Assembly: GCF_002217925.1 (NCBI RefSeq)
Contig: NZ_BCMF01000006.1
Coordinates: 1-64,000, forward strand
Direction of reading: 5' to 3'
DNA from: Secundilactobacillus mixtipabuli
GTDB taxonomy: Bacteria; Bacillota; Bacilli; Lactobacillales; Lactobacillaceae
Length of the DNA: 64,000 nt
Position numbers and translations under genes: made by a program. Of the stretch, positions 1 to 8,952 are shown one piece after another. Every line of letters starts with the position of its first letter. Within the stretch, counting starts at the first letter, position 1. The notes beneath the pieces were generated by a model. The model saw only the letters and a program-made list of their open reading frames with translations, was not told where the DNA came from and searched no databases.

Positions 1-41
1 AAAATTTAGAGTAAGAGTACTTTATACCTTGCACATCAAAA

Positions 42-75
42 CTAAAAAAGTCCTAATCACAAAATAGTGATTAGA
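42..75 (-). terminator. Rho-independent terminator of the DUF2075 gene
   Basis: On the minus strand an 8-bp stem (CTAATCAC, 53-60, against GTGATTAG, 67-74) with a 6-base loop is followed by a run of six T. It lies about 55 bases past the stop codon of the leftward DUF2075 gene. Confidence 0.8.
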
Positions 76-128
76 ACTAATTTAAGAAATTTACCAACAA
101 CAGTTGTCAAAGAGCCATTTTAAATAGA

Positions 129-1343
129 TTAAATGGTGTGATATTCAGAACAGAGTCGTTCGCGAAGTGCCGGGTCATGAGCGAAAAGATATAGGCCCTT
201 AACACCGCGTTTCATTAGAACGTTAATTGCATTGAGAGTCAATTGAACCTTAGCCATCTCGATTTCTTTCGGATCAGCCATGTCAGCTCGGTGCTTGAAT
301 GATTCACCGTCAGTGAGCTTGGTTGAATCAATGTCAATCTTTTGCTTGTCCGCTGAGAGCTTCACTGGTGGGCCAAGAATCAAGCCAACGTAGTTTAAGT
401 CGAATCCTTGGCAGGTGTAAATTGAACCTACTTCATTGATTGTTTTAGGAATTTCCGCCCAAGGGGGAGCCGTATAATTGTATTGATCCCAGGGAAGGTG
501 AAAATGACCCTCAGTGATAAAATGTTGACCGCCATCAAGTGTGGACGGGTAGCCGGTCGTTGAAACAATTCTAGAAAGACCCACTCGATTATTCTGATTA
601 ACAATTGCTCGTCGCATTGCTTCTGCGTCTGAAAAGACCCGGAAATCATAATGAAGACGAAAACTTGTTTGTAGGGGCAGCAGTTTCCTATCAGTCGTAA
701 AATGATCAATCCAATTAATCAAGCTGTTATCAGCCTGCATTCGAAATTGCTGATCTAAGTGTAACCATTTTTGAGGATATGGGGCCAGTAGGGTTCTAAG
801 CCGTTCCTGATTCCAATAAGTTTTAAGTCTCAAAACCTGATGTGCATCAAATACGATCACTAACACATGACATAGTTTCAATAATGAGATTAATTGATTG
901 TGGCCGTAGAAATTATTGTAGTGATCCGGTTGCGACAGTAACAGGTGTGATTCATCAATCACACCGACGTCAAAATGGGCCTGATTTTTAGTCATGCGGT
1001 TAATCAAGGAAGTGGGCCGTTGAAAGTTCTTTTTTAGCAGACCAGGTAACTCACCAGCAATGTTGCGGTAAACTTTTAGTAATTCTGGATGATTCACCAT
1101 AAAATAGTTTTGGGTGTTAGCTAGCGGTCCGGTTTCTTTACGGGATGCCTGTTGAAGTTTGTAGAACAGTTGGCTTAAAACGACGCTCTTACCAGTACCT
1201 GCATCTCCTGTAATCACAAATATAGCTGGCTTGGCATCATGGATATGGGCTTGAATAAACGTCATGGCTTCATTGATTATTTCAGCTTGTTGCTGAGTGG
1301 GTTTCTTAAATGGTGATAATTTTTTAATCGCTTGATTTTGCAA
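129..1343 (-). CDS. DUF2075 family P-loop ATPase/helicase-like protein
   Basis: A 404-residue protein with a Walker A motif (GDAGTGKS, residues 46-53) and a DESH Walker B at about 130-133. Further helicase-like motifs follow: FDAHQ, the QQFRMQ segment, and TCQGFDLNYVG near the C-terminus. This pattern is that of the DUF2075 (COG3410) proteins, superfamily 1-like ATPases whose substrate is unknown and some of which occur near defence or restriction genes. No nuclease domain is visible. The start is supported by GGGAGA upstream. The gene has its own terminator and is followed in the opposite direction by unrelated housekeeping genes, so it looks like a single-gene unit. The family is clear; the function is not. 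Confidence 0.8.
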   Translation of the reverse strand: MQNQAIKKLSPFKKPTQQQAEIINEAMTFIQAHIHDAKPAIFVITGDAGTGKSVVLSQLFYKLQQASRKETGPLANTQNYFMVNHPELLKVYRNIAGELPGLLKKNFQRPTSLINRMTKNQAHFDVGVIDESHLLLSQPDHYNNFYGHNQLISLLKLCHVLVIVFDAHQVLRLKTYWNQERLRTLLAPYPQKWLHLDQQFRMQADNSLINWIDHFTTDRKLLPLQTSFRLHYDFRVFSDAEAMRRAIVNQNNRVGLSRIVSTTGYPSTLDGGQHFITEGHFHLPWDQYNYTAPPWAEIPKTINEVGSIYTCQGFDLNYVGLILGPPVKLSADKQKIDIDSTKLTDGESFKHRADMADPKEIEMAKVQLTLNAINVLMKRGVKGLYLFAHDPALRERLCSEYHTI

Positions 1344-1373
1344 TTCAATTCTCTCCCAGGTTAATTAAAAGAA

Positions 1374-1407
1374 AATAATCCATATGGCCTTCACCATACG
1401 GATTATT
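1374..1407 (-). terminator. Terminator of the ABM-like gene
   Basis: A 14-bp stem with one mismatch (AATAATCCATATGG against CCATACGGATTATT) and a 6-base loop. On the minus strand it is followed by TTTTCTTTT. It sits just past the stop of the 1422-1925 gene and just upstream of the next leftward gene. Confidence 0.65.
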
Positions 1408-1421
1408 TTGTCGAATACAAT

Positions 1422-1925
1422 TTACTTTTCCTCTGGTTTAAAGAAATGGTAACTGGCTTCATGATAGTTGTTTTGAGCAGAAAGAAAATAGTTGAAAGGT
1501 TGAAATGAGCTGTCTCGTTTCCAAACAGAGAAGTCGTCGGCCTGTTCCCAAGTCGACAGGATAATGTTGTTAGAACGGTTTTTTTCATCTTTCATAAAGT
1601 AGATCGACCGCATTCCTGTCGGCATTGGGTCAGTCGTGACAAAATGGTTAGCTTTTGAATTAAAAACCTTCTGATCGTCAGGAGATAGATTATCAAGGTA
1701 GATAAAGTTGATAAATCCCTGCCAATCGGTTGTCCCACGATGGAGTTTGATGTCATAATGAATGGGTGAACTAAAGACTGATTCTTGTCCAGAAACATCT
1801 AGTAGAGCAAGCTTTTCGCCAGAATTGGATGAATCCAGCAGAAGTAGTTTACGGTCGGGATAGCGTGCTTGCAGCTTTGACAAAATTTGCTTTGTGCCAT
1901 AGGTAATGCTAATTCGAGTAATCAT
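1422..1925 (-). CDS. Antibiotic biosynthesis monooxygenase-like (dimeric alpha/beta barrel) protein
   Basis: A 167-residue soluble protein with no signal peptide. The second half (about residues 70-160) reads like an ABM/IsdG-type ferredoxin fold: the FINFIYLDNL strand, a helix, the SIYFMKDEKNRSNNIILSTW segment with the conserved W, and a final helix with WKRDSSFQPF. This family includes haem-degrading enzymes and quinol oxidases, but many lactobacillar members have no assigned substrate. The N-terminal ~65 residues are poorly conserved. The start is well supported by AGGAGGAA upstream. It is divergent from the metallo-hydrolase gene across about 120 bp. The fold call is moderately secure; the reaction is not known. 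Confidence 0.55.
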   Translation of the reverse strand: MITRISITYGTKQILSKLQARYPDRKLLLLDSSNSGEKLALLDVSGQESVFSSPIHYDIKLHRGTTDWQGFINFIYLDNLSPDDQKVFNSKANHFVTTDPMPTGMRSIYFMKDEKNRSNNIILSTWEQADDFSVWKRDSSFQPFNYFLSAQNNYHEASYHFFKPEEK

Positions 1926-2044
1926 AGTTCATTCCTCCTGACTTATCATCATTATTATACAATTTACCAAGTTAAAATGGTAATTTAAGGCGTTTTAAGA
2001 AGACTGTTTAACTGGATTAATTAGAAACTGAAAGGAAGTTTAGC

Positions 2045-2788
2045 ATGAAAGTAACAGTTTTAGGTTACTACGGTGGATATCCCGCAAACGGTATCGGAAC
2101 GAGCAGTTATTTAATTGAATCAAATGGGTTTCATTTACTAATGGATTGCGGCAGCGGTGCATTATTAAGTTTAGAGAAGGTGTTGGATCCTTTACAACTT
2201 GACGCTGTGATTCTTTCTCACTATCATCATGATCACGTCGCTGATGTCGGCGTTCTGCAGTATTACTGGCAGTTACATAATGAGCGGCCAAACCAACAGA
2301 CATTGCCGATTTACGGGCCAACAGCTGATCCGTTGATGTTTGGCAGTTTAACCTGGCCGCACGCTTCTGAAGGAAAGGGGTACGCTCCGGCTGACGTTTT
2401 GAACATTGGGCCGTTGACAATCAGCTTCCTACCAATGAAACATCCCGTACCAGCTTTCGGAATGCGAATTGTGGAGAATCCCACAGGCGAGACGCTTGCC
2501 TTTACAGCTGATACGGCCTATATTCCAGAGCTAGTGCCATTTGTGAAGCACGCGAATCTATTGATGACAGACACTAACTTTTTTGATGATAAAACAGGGA
2601 CAAAATGGCATATGACAGCGGGCGAATCTGGCAAATTAGCAGCGGATGCCCAAGTTCATCAGCTGATGCTGACTCATTTGCCGCAGGAAGGCGATCTGAC
2701 GACTTTAAAGCAGGAAGCGCAAGCGCAAGCGGGGCAGGTGCCAGTTGAATTAGCTGCCTTAAGAAAGACATTCAACGTTAAATTGTGA
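2045..2788 (+). CDS. MBL-fold metallo-hydrolase (YhfI/RNase Z-like)
   Basis: A 247-residue metallo-beta-lactamase fold protein. The zinc motif SHYHHDH lies near residue 60; [12 protein letters not shown] and FTADTAY carry later metal ligands, and LTHLP supplies the last histidine near residue 220. The architecture matches the YhfI-like group of Firmicutes, related to phosphodiesterase and RNase Z enzymes, whose substrate is not established. The start follows AAAGGAAG at good spacing. It reads towards spx but has its own unit, because a promoter lies between the two genes. Confidence 0.8.
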   Translation: MKVTVLGYYGGYPANGIGTSSYLIESNGFHLLMDCGSGALLSLEKVLDPLQLDAVILSHYHHDHVADVGVLQYYWQLHNERPNQQTLPIYGPTADPLMFGSLTWPHASEGKGYAPADVLNIGPLTISFLPMKHPVPAFGMRIVENPTGETLAFTADTAYIPELVPFVKHANLLMTDTNFFDDKTGTKWHMTAGESGKLAADAQVHQLMLTHLPQEGDLTTLKQEAQAQAGQVPVELAALRKTFNVKL

Positions 2789-2827
2789 CGTTTGACTGAG
2801 ATGTTCGTGACGTTTTAGTGAATTTCA

Positions 2828-2856
2828 TTCTCAGTGAACAGGGAGTTTGTTATAGT
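2828..2856 (+). promoter_or_regulatory. Putative spx promoter
   Basis: TTCTCA (2828-2833), a 17-base spacer and TATAGT (2851-2856), about 64 bases ahead of the spx start. The -35 matches consensus at 4 of 6 positions. Two copies of GTGACGTTT (2785-2793 and 2809-2817) lie just upstream. Confidence 0.5.
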
Positions 2857-2919
2857 TAAGTTAACAAATAAATTAATGGCAGTTACCCCCTAGTTCTCAT
2901 AAGTTTGGAGGCAATTCCT

Positions 2920-3324
2920 ATGACAGTCACTTTATTTACTTCTCCTAGTTGTACATCATGCCGAAAAGCCAAAAAATGGCTTAAGACACACGAGGTTGAT
3001 TTCATTGAGCAAAATATTTTTGTTCAGGCGCCGAGTGTCAAACAACTCAAACTGATTTTACAGCTGACTGAGAATGGGACAGAAGATATTATTTCAAAGC
3101 GATCAAAGGATTATCAACGTTTGACCGTTGAAATAGACTCTCTTCCAGTGAGCGAATTGATCGACTTGATCACTAAGCATCCAGGCTTATTAAGGCGGCC
3201 AATTTTGTTTGATGAAAAGCGCCTGCAGGTCGGTTTCAATGATGATGAGATTAGACGCTTTTTACCGCGTCATATCCGTGTCCTTGAGCTCGAAGAGGCA
3301 ATCAAGGCGGCGGATGCAGGTTAA
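2920..3324 (+). CDS. spx: Transcriptional regulator Spx
   Basis: A 134-residue ArsC-like thioredoxin-fold protein that binds the C-terminal domain of the RNA polymerase alpha subunit and redirects transcription under thiol and envelope stress. The redox CxxC switch is CTSC near residues 10-13, followed by the RKAKKWL helix; GTEDIISKRS and LRRPILFDEKRLQVGFNDDEIRRFLP are typical of Spx. I chose ATG 2920 because GGAGGC sits 6 bases before it; an in-frame TTG 15 bases upstream would overlap that site. Spx is normally degraded by ClpXP with the adaptor SpxH/YjbH, which is encoded 4 kb downstream (7356-7976). MecA, the ClpC adaptor, is the next gene. Confidence 0.93.
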   Translation: MTVTLFTSPSCTSCRKAKKWLKTHEVDFIEQNIFVQAPSVKQLKLILQLTENGTEDIISKRSKDYQRLTVEIDSLPVSELIDLITKHPGLLRRPILFDEKRLQVGFNDDEIRRFLPRHIRVLELEEAIKAADAG

Positions 3325-3333
3325 TTCAACCTT

Positions 3334-3372
3334 GAAGGAAACCATTATTCATTTGAACGGTTTTCTTCTTTT
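3334..3372 (+). terminator. Terminator after spx
   Basis: GAAGGAAACC (3334-3343) pairs with GGTTTTCTTC (3359-3368) with one G-U pair, followed by a short T-rich tail. Confidence 0.55.
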
Positions 3373-3490
3373 AGGGTCTTATTAGAGTTATAATAACTAA
3401 AAAGATTAAGCCAGATACTTTACAAACGCTAAAAATTCTTTAGTATGGAGATAGGTAAATCTTGGTGCGGGCAGAAAGAGGTGTTGGGTC

Positions 3491-4204
3491 ATGGAAATGG
3501 AAAGAATTAATGAGAACACGATTCGCGTCTTGATTGGAAACGATGATTTAACCCAACGGGGAATTACCGTCCTTGATCTGCTTGGTAACCACAAGCAAAT
3601 TGAAAGCTTCTTTTACAGTATCTTGGAGGAAGTTGACGTCGATCATCAATTCCAAGAAACCGATGCTGTTACCTTTCAAGTCCTTCCTAATCGTAATGGG
3701 CTTGAGCTGTTTATCAGCAAAGGTGGCGCGGATGATGATGCCACTGAAACTGAAGATGAATCTGATGGTCAAAATGTTGAAATGGTTAACGAAGATGAAG
3801 TACCTGACTTCTTGAAAAAACAGCTGATGCAAACTGATGGTGATACCAATCAGGATAAATCAACTGCTAAGTCTGATGGTAAAACGTCTCCCGTTACCAA
3901 AACATCACCACTCCATACAACAGTGTTACGCCTCCACAGTTTTGATGATATGATTTCAATTGCTGAGGCTTTGAAGTTTTCAGACGCAACTTCTAATTTG
4001 TATCACTATAAGAATGACTATTATTTGGAATTGGTTTTTCGGGTTAATGAAACCTCACCAGAAAGCGTTAAAGATGAATTGGCTGTTGCCTATGAGTATG
4101 CGGAGAAAACGAAGATTACCGCCGATGTTCTTGATGAACATGGAAAGAAGATTATGGCGCAAAGCGCGCTGCAACTAACCCGCCGTTACTTTACAGAAAA
4201 GTAG
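3491..4204 (+). CDS. mecA: ClpC adaptor protein MecA
   Basis: A 237-residue two-domain adaptor. The N-terminal domain (about 1-80, starting MEMERINENTIRVLIG) recognises substrates; an acidic low-complexity linker rich in D, E and T follows (about 80-135); the C-terminal domain (about 140-237, with LRLHSFDDMISIAEAL and YYLELVF) binds ClpC. It feeds competence and other regulators to ClpCP. The start has AGAGGTG upstream; a second ATG two codons on is equally possible. Its position between spx and coiA is conserved in lactobacilli. Confidence 0.93.
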   Translation: MEMERINENTIRVLIGNDDLTQRGITVLDLLGNHKQIESFFYSILEEVDVDHQFQETDAVTFQVLPNRNGLELFISKGGADDDATETEDESDGQNVEMVNEDEVPDFLKKQLMQTDGDTNQDKSTAKSDGKTSPVTKTSPLHTTVLRLHSFDDMISIAEALKFSDATSNLYHYKNDYYLELVFRVNETSPESVKDELAVAYEYAEKTKITADVLDEHGKKIMAQSALQLTRRYFTEK

Positions 4205-4219
4205 TCAGCAGTTCTATTT

Positions 4220-4256
4220 AAAGTGTTAAGCCTAGAAATAGGTTTGACACTTTTTT
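4220..4256 (+). terminator. Terminator after mecA
   Basis: A 15-bp stem (AAAGTGTTAAGCCTA against TAGGTTTGACACTTT, with G-U pairs), GAAA tetraloop, then a T run. Confidence 0.85.
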
Positions 4257-4325
4257 ATTTTATACAGGAAATTTTGTCCTTGCTTGACGTAGTTAACTTT
4301 AAAGCACCAGGAGAGTGGGGGTTAG

Positions 4326-5375
4326 ATGTTAACAGCACAAACTGAACAGGATAGTCGCATTAAAGCTAGTGAGGCGCAACGGCAACAAAGCTATTTTTGT
4401 CCTAGTTGTCGAGAACAAGTCATTTTAAAACGTGGAACACGGATGATTGCCCATTTTGCTCACCGCGCCCATTCTACCTGCCGGCCGTTCAGTGAATCTG
4501 AGAGTCAAGCACACTTAGTGGGAAAATGGCAATTAGCCGAATATTTTGGCGTCAGCAATGTTGAATTAGAGCCTTATATTCAAACGCTGGCACAACGGCC
4601 GGATTTATTATTAAAACGAAATGACCGCCAGCTAGCAGTCGAATACCAATGTTCATCAATTCCTATCAGTCGCTTACAACAGCGAAATCAGGGATATAGC
4701 AGTTATGGCCTAAGTGTTTTGTGGATTCTGGGAGAAAACTACCTGCAAAAAATGGTTTCAGTTCGCCATGCAGAAAAATGGCTCCAGTATTCGGAGCGAC
4801 TCGGCTGGTATCTGATTTTTTGGCAAACGCGTCAGCAATGTTTGATTATTTGGCATCACCTAAGTCTTGATGGGGTAGGAAACTTTCGCGGCTGGGCCAA
4901 GACGAGTAATGGCAATCAGTACAATCAGCAAAATCAGATGTCGGTGAAAGCAATTGAGAAACACATTCAACGGCAAATTCAGTACGGTTTGTATTACCGA
5001 ATCCCCAAATGGTTAAAATTGCAGCAATTTTGTTATGAACACCACGGTTTGTTGCAGGATATTCCGGCAATTTGCTACCAATTTAAGGATGCTGAACCTT
5101 TAATTTGTGAATCCCCCATCATTTGGGCTGCACTGATGACTGTCAGCTTAGCTGAAAAGCCCGTAGGATCATTGATTAAGCAACTGGACTTAGAAAAATG
5201 GGCAGCCAAAATCAGCATTTATTTTGAGGGTGCACAGCTGATTCAATGTACGACCCAGCAATTAGTGGATAGCTGGGGGCGGCAGTTAATGCAATACGTC
5301 AGGCTGCTTGTACAGCATGGCTGTTTAAAAGTATTGAGTAAAAAGTCGTGGCAATTGGTTGCGATACCGCACTAG
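4326..5375 (+). CDS. coiA: Competence protein CoiA
   Basis: A 349-residue CoiA family protein, which acts on incoming single-stranded DNA during natural transformation. The N-terminus has a zinc-ribbon-like CPSC (C25, C28) and an AHFAHR segment. The nuclease-like core (about 60-120) shows the restriction-endonuclease pattern: VELEPYI, then RPDLLL, then AVEYQCSSI. The C-terminal half is variable, as usual. AGGAGAG precedes the ATG. In most lactobacilli coiA sits between mecA and pepF, as here. Presence of coiA alone does not prove competence. Confidence 0.9.
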   Translation: MLTAQTEQDSRIKASEAQRQQSYFCPSCREQVILKRGTRMIAHFAHRAHSTCRPFSESESQAHLVGKWQLAEYFGVSNVELEPYIQTLAQRPDLLLKRNDRQLAVEYQCSSIPISRLQQRNQGYSSYGLSVLWILGENYLQKMVSVRHAEKWLQYSERLGWYLIFWQTRQQCLIIWHHLSLDGVGNFRGWAKTSNGNQYNQQNQMSVKAIEKHIQRQIQYGLYYRIPKWLKLQQFCYEHHGLLQDIPAICYQFKDAEPLICESPIIWAALMTVSLAEKPVGSLIKQLDLEKWAAKISIYFEGAQLIQCTTQQLVDSWGRQLMQYVRLLVQHGCLKVLSKKSWQLVAIPH

Positions 5376-5429
5376 TCATGTGGTAAGCTATGGACAGTAA
5401 CAAATTTCGATGAAAAGGAAGTGCTGTCG

Positions 5430-7241
5430 TTGGCAGATATCAAGCAATTACCAACCCGAGACCAAGTGAATCCAAAGCTAACCTGGGATTTAACACCCAT
5501 TTATCAAGATGGTCAGGCCTTTAATCAAGATTTTGATGAAGTTACGAAACAAATCAATGCGTTACCGCAATTAGAAGGGACGTTATCACATGGTGCAAAA
5601 GAGTTAGTAAAAGTTATTGAAGCTATCATGAACACCATTCGCCCGGCAGAAAAATTATACGTGTATGCTTCGTTGAAGCATGATCAAGATACTTCTGACG
5701 CTGATAACCAAGCTTTGAGTGGTCGAACGCAAAGTTTGCTGACTAAGTTAGAAAGTCACATTGCCTGGTTTGAACCAGAGTTATTAGCCGTTGACCCAGC
5801 CACCCTGGATCAATGGCTCAAAACTGAAACGACCTTAAAACCCTATGAGCACTATTTGCGAACCATTACGGATAATCGAGAACACGTTTTGACGCCAGCT
5901 GCCGAAAAGCTGTTAGCTCAGGCGGGAGATGCATTAAGTGCCTCCAGCAATACCTTTGGCGTGTTAAATGACGCTGATTTGGAATTCCCAGTTGTGGAAG
6001 ACGATGATGGCGGTACCGTGCAGCTCTCGCAGGGGGTTTATGATCAGTTGATTCAATCTACAAAGCCCGAAGTCCGCAAAATGGCGTTTAAACAGCTCTA
6101 CGCGGTTTATCATCAATTTAGACATACGTTGGCTGCAACCCTTTCAGGTAACGTTAAAACCCATAATTTTGAAGCTTCAGTACATCATTATAGGGATGCA
6201 CGCCAAGCGGCGATGAGTGCCAATCATATTCCGGAAAGCGTGTTTGATTCACTCGTGACGAGTGTTAATGACCATTTGCCATTACTGCATCGCTACGTTG
6301 CACTGAGAAAGCAAATTTTAAACCTGTCTGATTTGCACATGTACGATCTGTATACGCCAATCACGGGTGAACCCCAATTATCGTATACCTTTGAAGAGGC
6401 TAAAGCCGAGGCCCTCAAAGCGTTGGCAGTGCTGGGGCCAGATTATTTAAGCCACGTTCAAGAAGCTTTTGATTCACGTTGGATCGACGTTGTGGAAAAT
6501 AAGGGTAAGCGTTCCGGCGCATACTCCTCTGGTATGTATGATACGGCACCATATATCTTACTGAATTGGCAGGATAATCTGGAAAGCCTGTTTACCTTGG
6601 TGCACGAAATGGGTCACAGCATGCACAGTTATTACACGACACATAATCAGCCTTACCAGTACGGCGACTATTCGATTTTTGTGGCTGAAATTGCTTCGAC
6701 AACCAACGAAACCTTGTTAACCGATTATCTGTTGAAAAAATATCCGGATAAACAGGTGCAGGCCTTTGTACTCAATCATTATCTAGATGGGTTTAAGGGG
6801 ACGGTATTTCGTCAGACCCAGTTTGCTGAGTTCGAACATTATATTCACGAACAGGATGCTGCTGGGCAGCCATTAACCGCCGAATTTTTAAGCCAATATT
6901 ATTTGGCATTAAACCAGAAGTATTATGGTAAAGCCGTTATTTCAGATCCGGAAATTGCGGATGAATGGTCTCGCATCCCGCATTTCTACTATAACTATTA
7001 TGTTTATCAGTATGCGACTGGGTTTGCCGCGGCCAATACCTTAGCTCAGCGTGTTACCAGCGGCGATACGGCTAAACGAGACGCTTATCTGAACTATTTG
7101 AAGGCTGGTAGCTCTGATTATCCAATCAATGTTATGCAACAAGCCGGTGTTGATATGACACAGACTGGCTACCTTGACCAGGCGTTTGCCGAATTTGAGA
7201 AACGTTTGAATCAATTTGAAGCATTAGCCAAAACAATGTAA
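5430..7241 (+). CDS. pepF: Oligoendopeptidase F (M3B zinc metallopeptidase)
   Basis: An M3B family cytosolic metallopeptidase of about 603 residues that cleaves oligopeptides of roughly 7-17 residues. The catalytic HEMGH lies near residues 391-395 (in TLVHEMGHSMHS), and the third zinc ligand is the E in FVAEIASTTNE about 25 residues on. I prefer the TTG at 5430 (reading MADIKQLPTR) because AAAGGAAG ends about 8 bases before it; the in-frame GTG at 5421 would sit directly on that site. Length and sequence are normal for the family. Confidence 0.93.
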   Translation: MADIKQLPTRDQVNPKLTWDLTPIYQDGQAFNQDFDEVTKQINALPQLEGTLSHGAKELVKVIEAIMNTIRPAEKLYVYASLKHDQDTSDADNQALSGRTQSLLTKLESHIAWFEPELLAVDPATLDQWLKTETTLKPYEHYLRTITDNREHVLTPAAEKLLAQAGDALSASSNTFGVLNDADLEFPVVEDDDGGTVQLSQGVYDQLIQSTKPEVRKMAFKQLYAVYHQFRHTLAATLSGNVKTHNFEASVHHYRDARQAAMSANHIPESVFDSLVTSVNDHLPLLHRYVALRKQILNLSDLHMYDLYTPITGEPQLSYTFEEAKAEALKALAVLGPDYLSHVQEAFDSRWIDVVENKGKRSGAYSSGMYDTAPYILLNWQDNLESLFTLVHEMGHSMHSYYTTHNQPYQYGDYSIFVAEIASTTNETLLTDYLLKKYPDKQVQAFVLNHYLDGFKGTVFRQTQFAEFEHYIHEQDAAGQPLTAEFLSQYYLALNQKYYGKAVISDPEIADEWSRIPHFYYNYYVYQYATGFAAANTLAQRVTSGDTAKRDAYLNYLKAGSSDYPINVMQQAGVDMTQTGYLDQAFAEFEKRLNQFEALAKTM

Positions 7242-7274
7242 TTTTTAATGAACAAAAAATGCTCAGTTAACACA

Positions 7275-7313
7275 AAGAATGCCTATTCCAACGAAGCTGG
7301 AATAGGCATTCTT
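7275..7313. terminator. Bidirectional terminator between pepF and spxH
   Basis: A perfect 16-bp inverted repeat (7275-7290 and 7298-7313) with a 7-base loop between two convergent genes. The arms begin AAGAATGCC and end GGCATTCTT. Confidence 0.9.
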
Positions 7314-7355
7314 GATATTGACTTCTAAAATCGACTGAGATAAACTCACACGTCA

Positions 7356-7976
7356 CTAAAGAATATGTAAGTTGGGTGTCTTCTTCTTTTGGTGTTCGAG
7401 TGCTTTTTTAGCAAGCAGACCGTTATTTTCACAGATTTCGTACAGTGCTTGATAAGTGACATCGGGTAACATTAGGCCACAGTCAGAAACGTCGGCATTA
7501 TACAGAATAGCTGTCGACGGATCGGCAACATTCATTTCTGAGGCTAGACGCTGGTCAGCTTGAAAAGCACGACGCGCCAGCTCGGACTGCCGATCTTCAG
7601 TAAACATTGAAAGGTCAAGGTGAACATGCTTGGCGACTTCCATGACCAAGTTTTCGGAGTACGGCTGTCCCTGCTCAACCAATTGATTTTGCAACGTGAG
7701 CAAAAATAGCCGGCCCTTCTTCTTTCCCTGAAAAAGGGCAGCCTTGTAGTCCAGAATGATGCGGTAGTGCAAATTAAATTGTTGATTACGTAAGTTTAGA
7801 TTATGACAGTCTTGATTGGTCGCTTTTAGATGCTGATCAATCATTTGCGGATTAAGTAACGGAATAAACTGGTAAGAAATATCGCCAAAGATTTGATCAG
7901 CGAGATGTAAAATACACTTTTCCGACTTCATACAGCGACTGCCTAATGGGTTGATAAATAGATATACTTCTAGCAA
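7356..7976 (-). CDS. spxH: SpxH/YjbH-like ClpXP adaptor (DsbA-family thioredoxin fold)
   Basis: A 206-residue DsbA-family protein (thioredoxin-5/YjbH group). YjbH binds Spx and speeds its degradation by ClpXP; this is inferred here from fold and synteny. The N-terminus reads LEVYLFINPLGSRCMKSEKC, which lacks a classical CxxC but keeps two cysteines. I chose the TTG at 7976 because GGAGG (7984-7988) lies 7 bases before it, while the ATG at 7991 overlaps that site and has no ribosome binding site of its own. It lies between pepF and relQ, matching the yjbH-yjbM neighbourhood of Bacillus, but is read leftward. Confidence 0.8.
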   Translation of the reverse strand: MLEVYLFINPLGSRCMKSEKCILHLADQIFGDISYQFIPLLNPQMIDQHLKATNQDCHNLNLRNQQFNLHYRIILDYKAALFQGKKKGRLFLLTLQNQLVEQGQPYSENLVMEVAKHVHLDLSMFTEDRQSELARRAFQADQRLASEMNVADPSTAILYNADVSDCGLMLPDVTYQALYEICENNGLLAKKALEHQKKKTPNLHIL

Positions 7977-7991
7977 AGTAATTTCCTCCAT

Positions 7992-8295
7992 TAATTAGCC
8001 GTTAACAAGTAAACGACCTTCAGTTCAAAAATAATCATAAAGCATTTTGAGCGAAATGCAAGGATTTAGGCTATGCTGACACTGTTTAGAGCGATTAAAA
8101 CGGTTCCAAAGACCGTGAGAATAGGTAATACCGTTTTCCGCAGTTGTACAAATAAATTTAAGCTCCTTTTGATTGTCAATTAAGTTGACAGATTCTTATC
8201 ACGTCAAGCAGCCCAACTTAGGGGAAAATATGCTAAAATGAAAGCTGTTTGTAAAACAAACCACAATCAATTGAAATCATATCGAGGTGGACAGC
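7992..8295. other. Divergent intergenic region between spxH and relQ
   Basis: No coding potential seen. It holds a 17-bp palindrome, TGTCAATTAAGTTGACA (8174-8190), giving a TTGACA on each strand; the leftward copy could be the spxH -35, with TTTATT 17 bases on. It also holds the inverted repeat AAAACGGT (8097-8104)/ACCGTTTT (8130-8137) with a 25-base loop, which lies in the spxH leader if that promoter is used. A clear -35 for relQ was not found, although TATGCTAAAAT (8229-8239) resembles a -10. Confidence 0.5.
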
Positions 8296-8952
8296 TTGAT
8301 TGAAAATTGGAATCATTTTTTACTGCCTTATAACCAAGCAGTAGACGAATTAAAAGTAAAATTACGGGGAATGCGTAAGCAATTTCAAAACAAAAATCAA
8401 CGTTCACCCATTGAATTTGTGACTGGTAGGGTGAAACCGGTAGATAGTATCAAAGAAAAGATGAATCGGCGGCACGTCTCAGAGGAACGGCTGGAACAGG
8501 ATATGCAAGATATCGCTGGACTTAGGATCATGTGCCAGTTTGTTGAAGATATTTATCAAGTCGTTGATATTTTAAGGAAACGATCTGACATGACCATTCT
8601 TGAAGAGCGCGATTATATTCATAACGAAAAGCCTAGTGGTTACCGTTCATATCACATTGTCATCGAGTATCCGGTTCAAATGATCACCGGTGAAAAGAAA
8701 ATTTTGGCTGAAGTTCAAATTCGAACACTGGCGATGAATTTTTGGGCAACAATCGAGCATTCTTTAAACTACAAATATCAGGGCGAATTTCCTGAGGAGC
8801 TGAGTGCAAGGTTGCAGCGAGCAGCAGAAGCCGCCTTTAAACTGGATACTGAAATGTCTGAAATTAGAGAAGAAATTCAAGAAGCACAGCACTTATTTTC
8901 GTATGGCAAGGGTGTTGATCCGCAGCCACCTAGTAAGAAGGATGATCAGTGA
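8296..8952 (+). CDS. relQ: Small alarmone synthetase RelQ (GTP pyrophosphokinase)
   Basis: A 218-residue single-domain (p)ppGpp synthetase of the RelQ/YjbM type, with no hydrolase domain. Synthetase motifs are [35 protein letters not shown] and [23 protein letters not shown], which bind ATP and GTP or GDP. The family acts as a tetramer and is inhibited by single-stranded RNA. I prefer TTG 8296 because GAGGTGG (8284-8290) lies 5 bases upstream; the in-frame GTG at 8287 sits within that site. First gene of a tight operon: its stop overlaps the nadK start by one base. Confidence 0.9.
   Translation: MIENWNHFLLPYNQAVDELKVKLRGMRKQFQNKNQRSPIEFVTGRVKPVDSIKEKMNRRHVSEERLEQDMQDIAGLRIMCQFVEDIYQVVDILRKRSDMTILEERDYIHNEKPSGYRSYHIVIEYPVQMITGEKKILAEVQIRTLAMNFWATIEHSLNYKYQGEFPEELSARLQRAAEAAFKLDTEMSEIREEIQEAQHLFSYGKGVDPQPPSKKDDQ

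Noticed and set aside
428-709. 93-codon ORF on the minus strand inside the DUF2075 gene
   Set aside because: Lies wholly inside a clear gene on the same strand in another frame; no ribosome binding site or recognisable domain.
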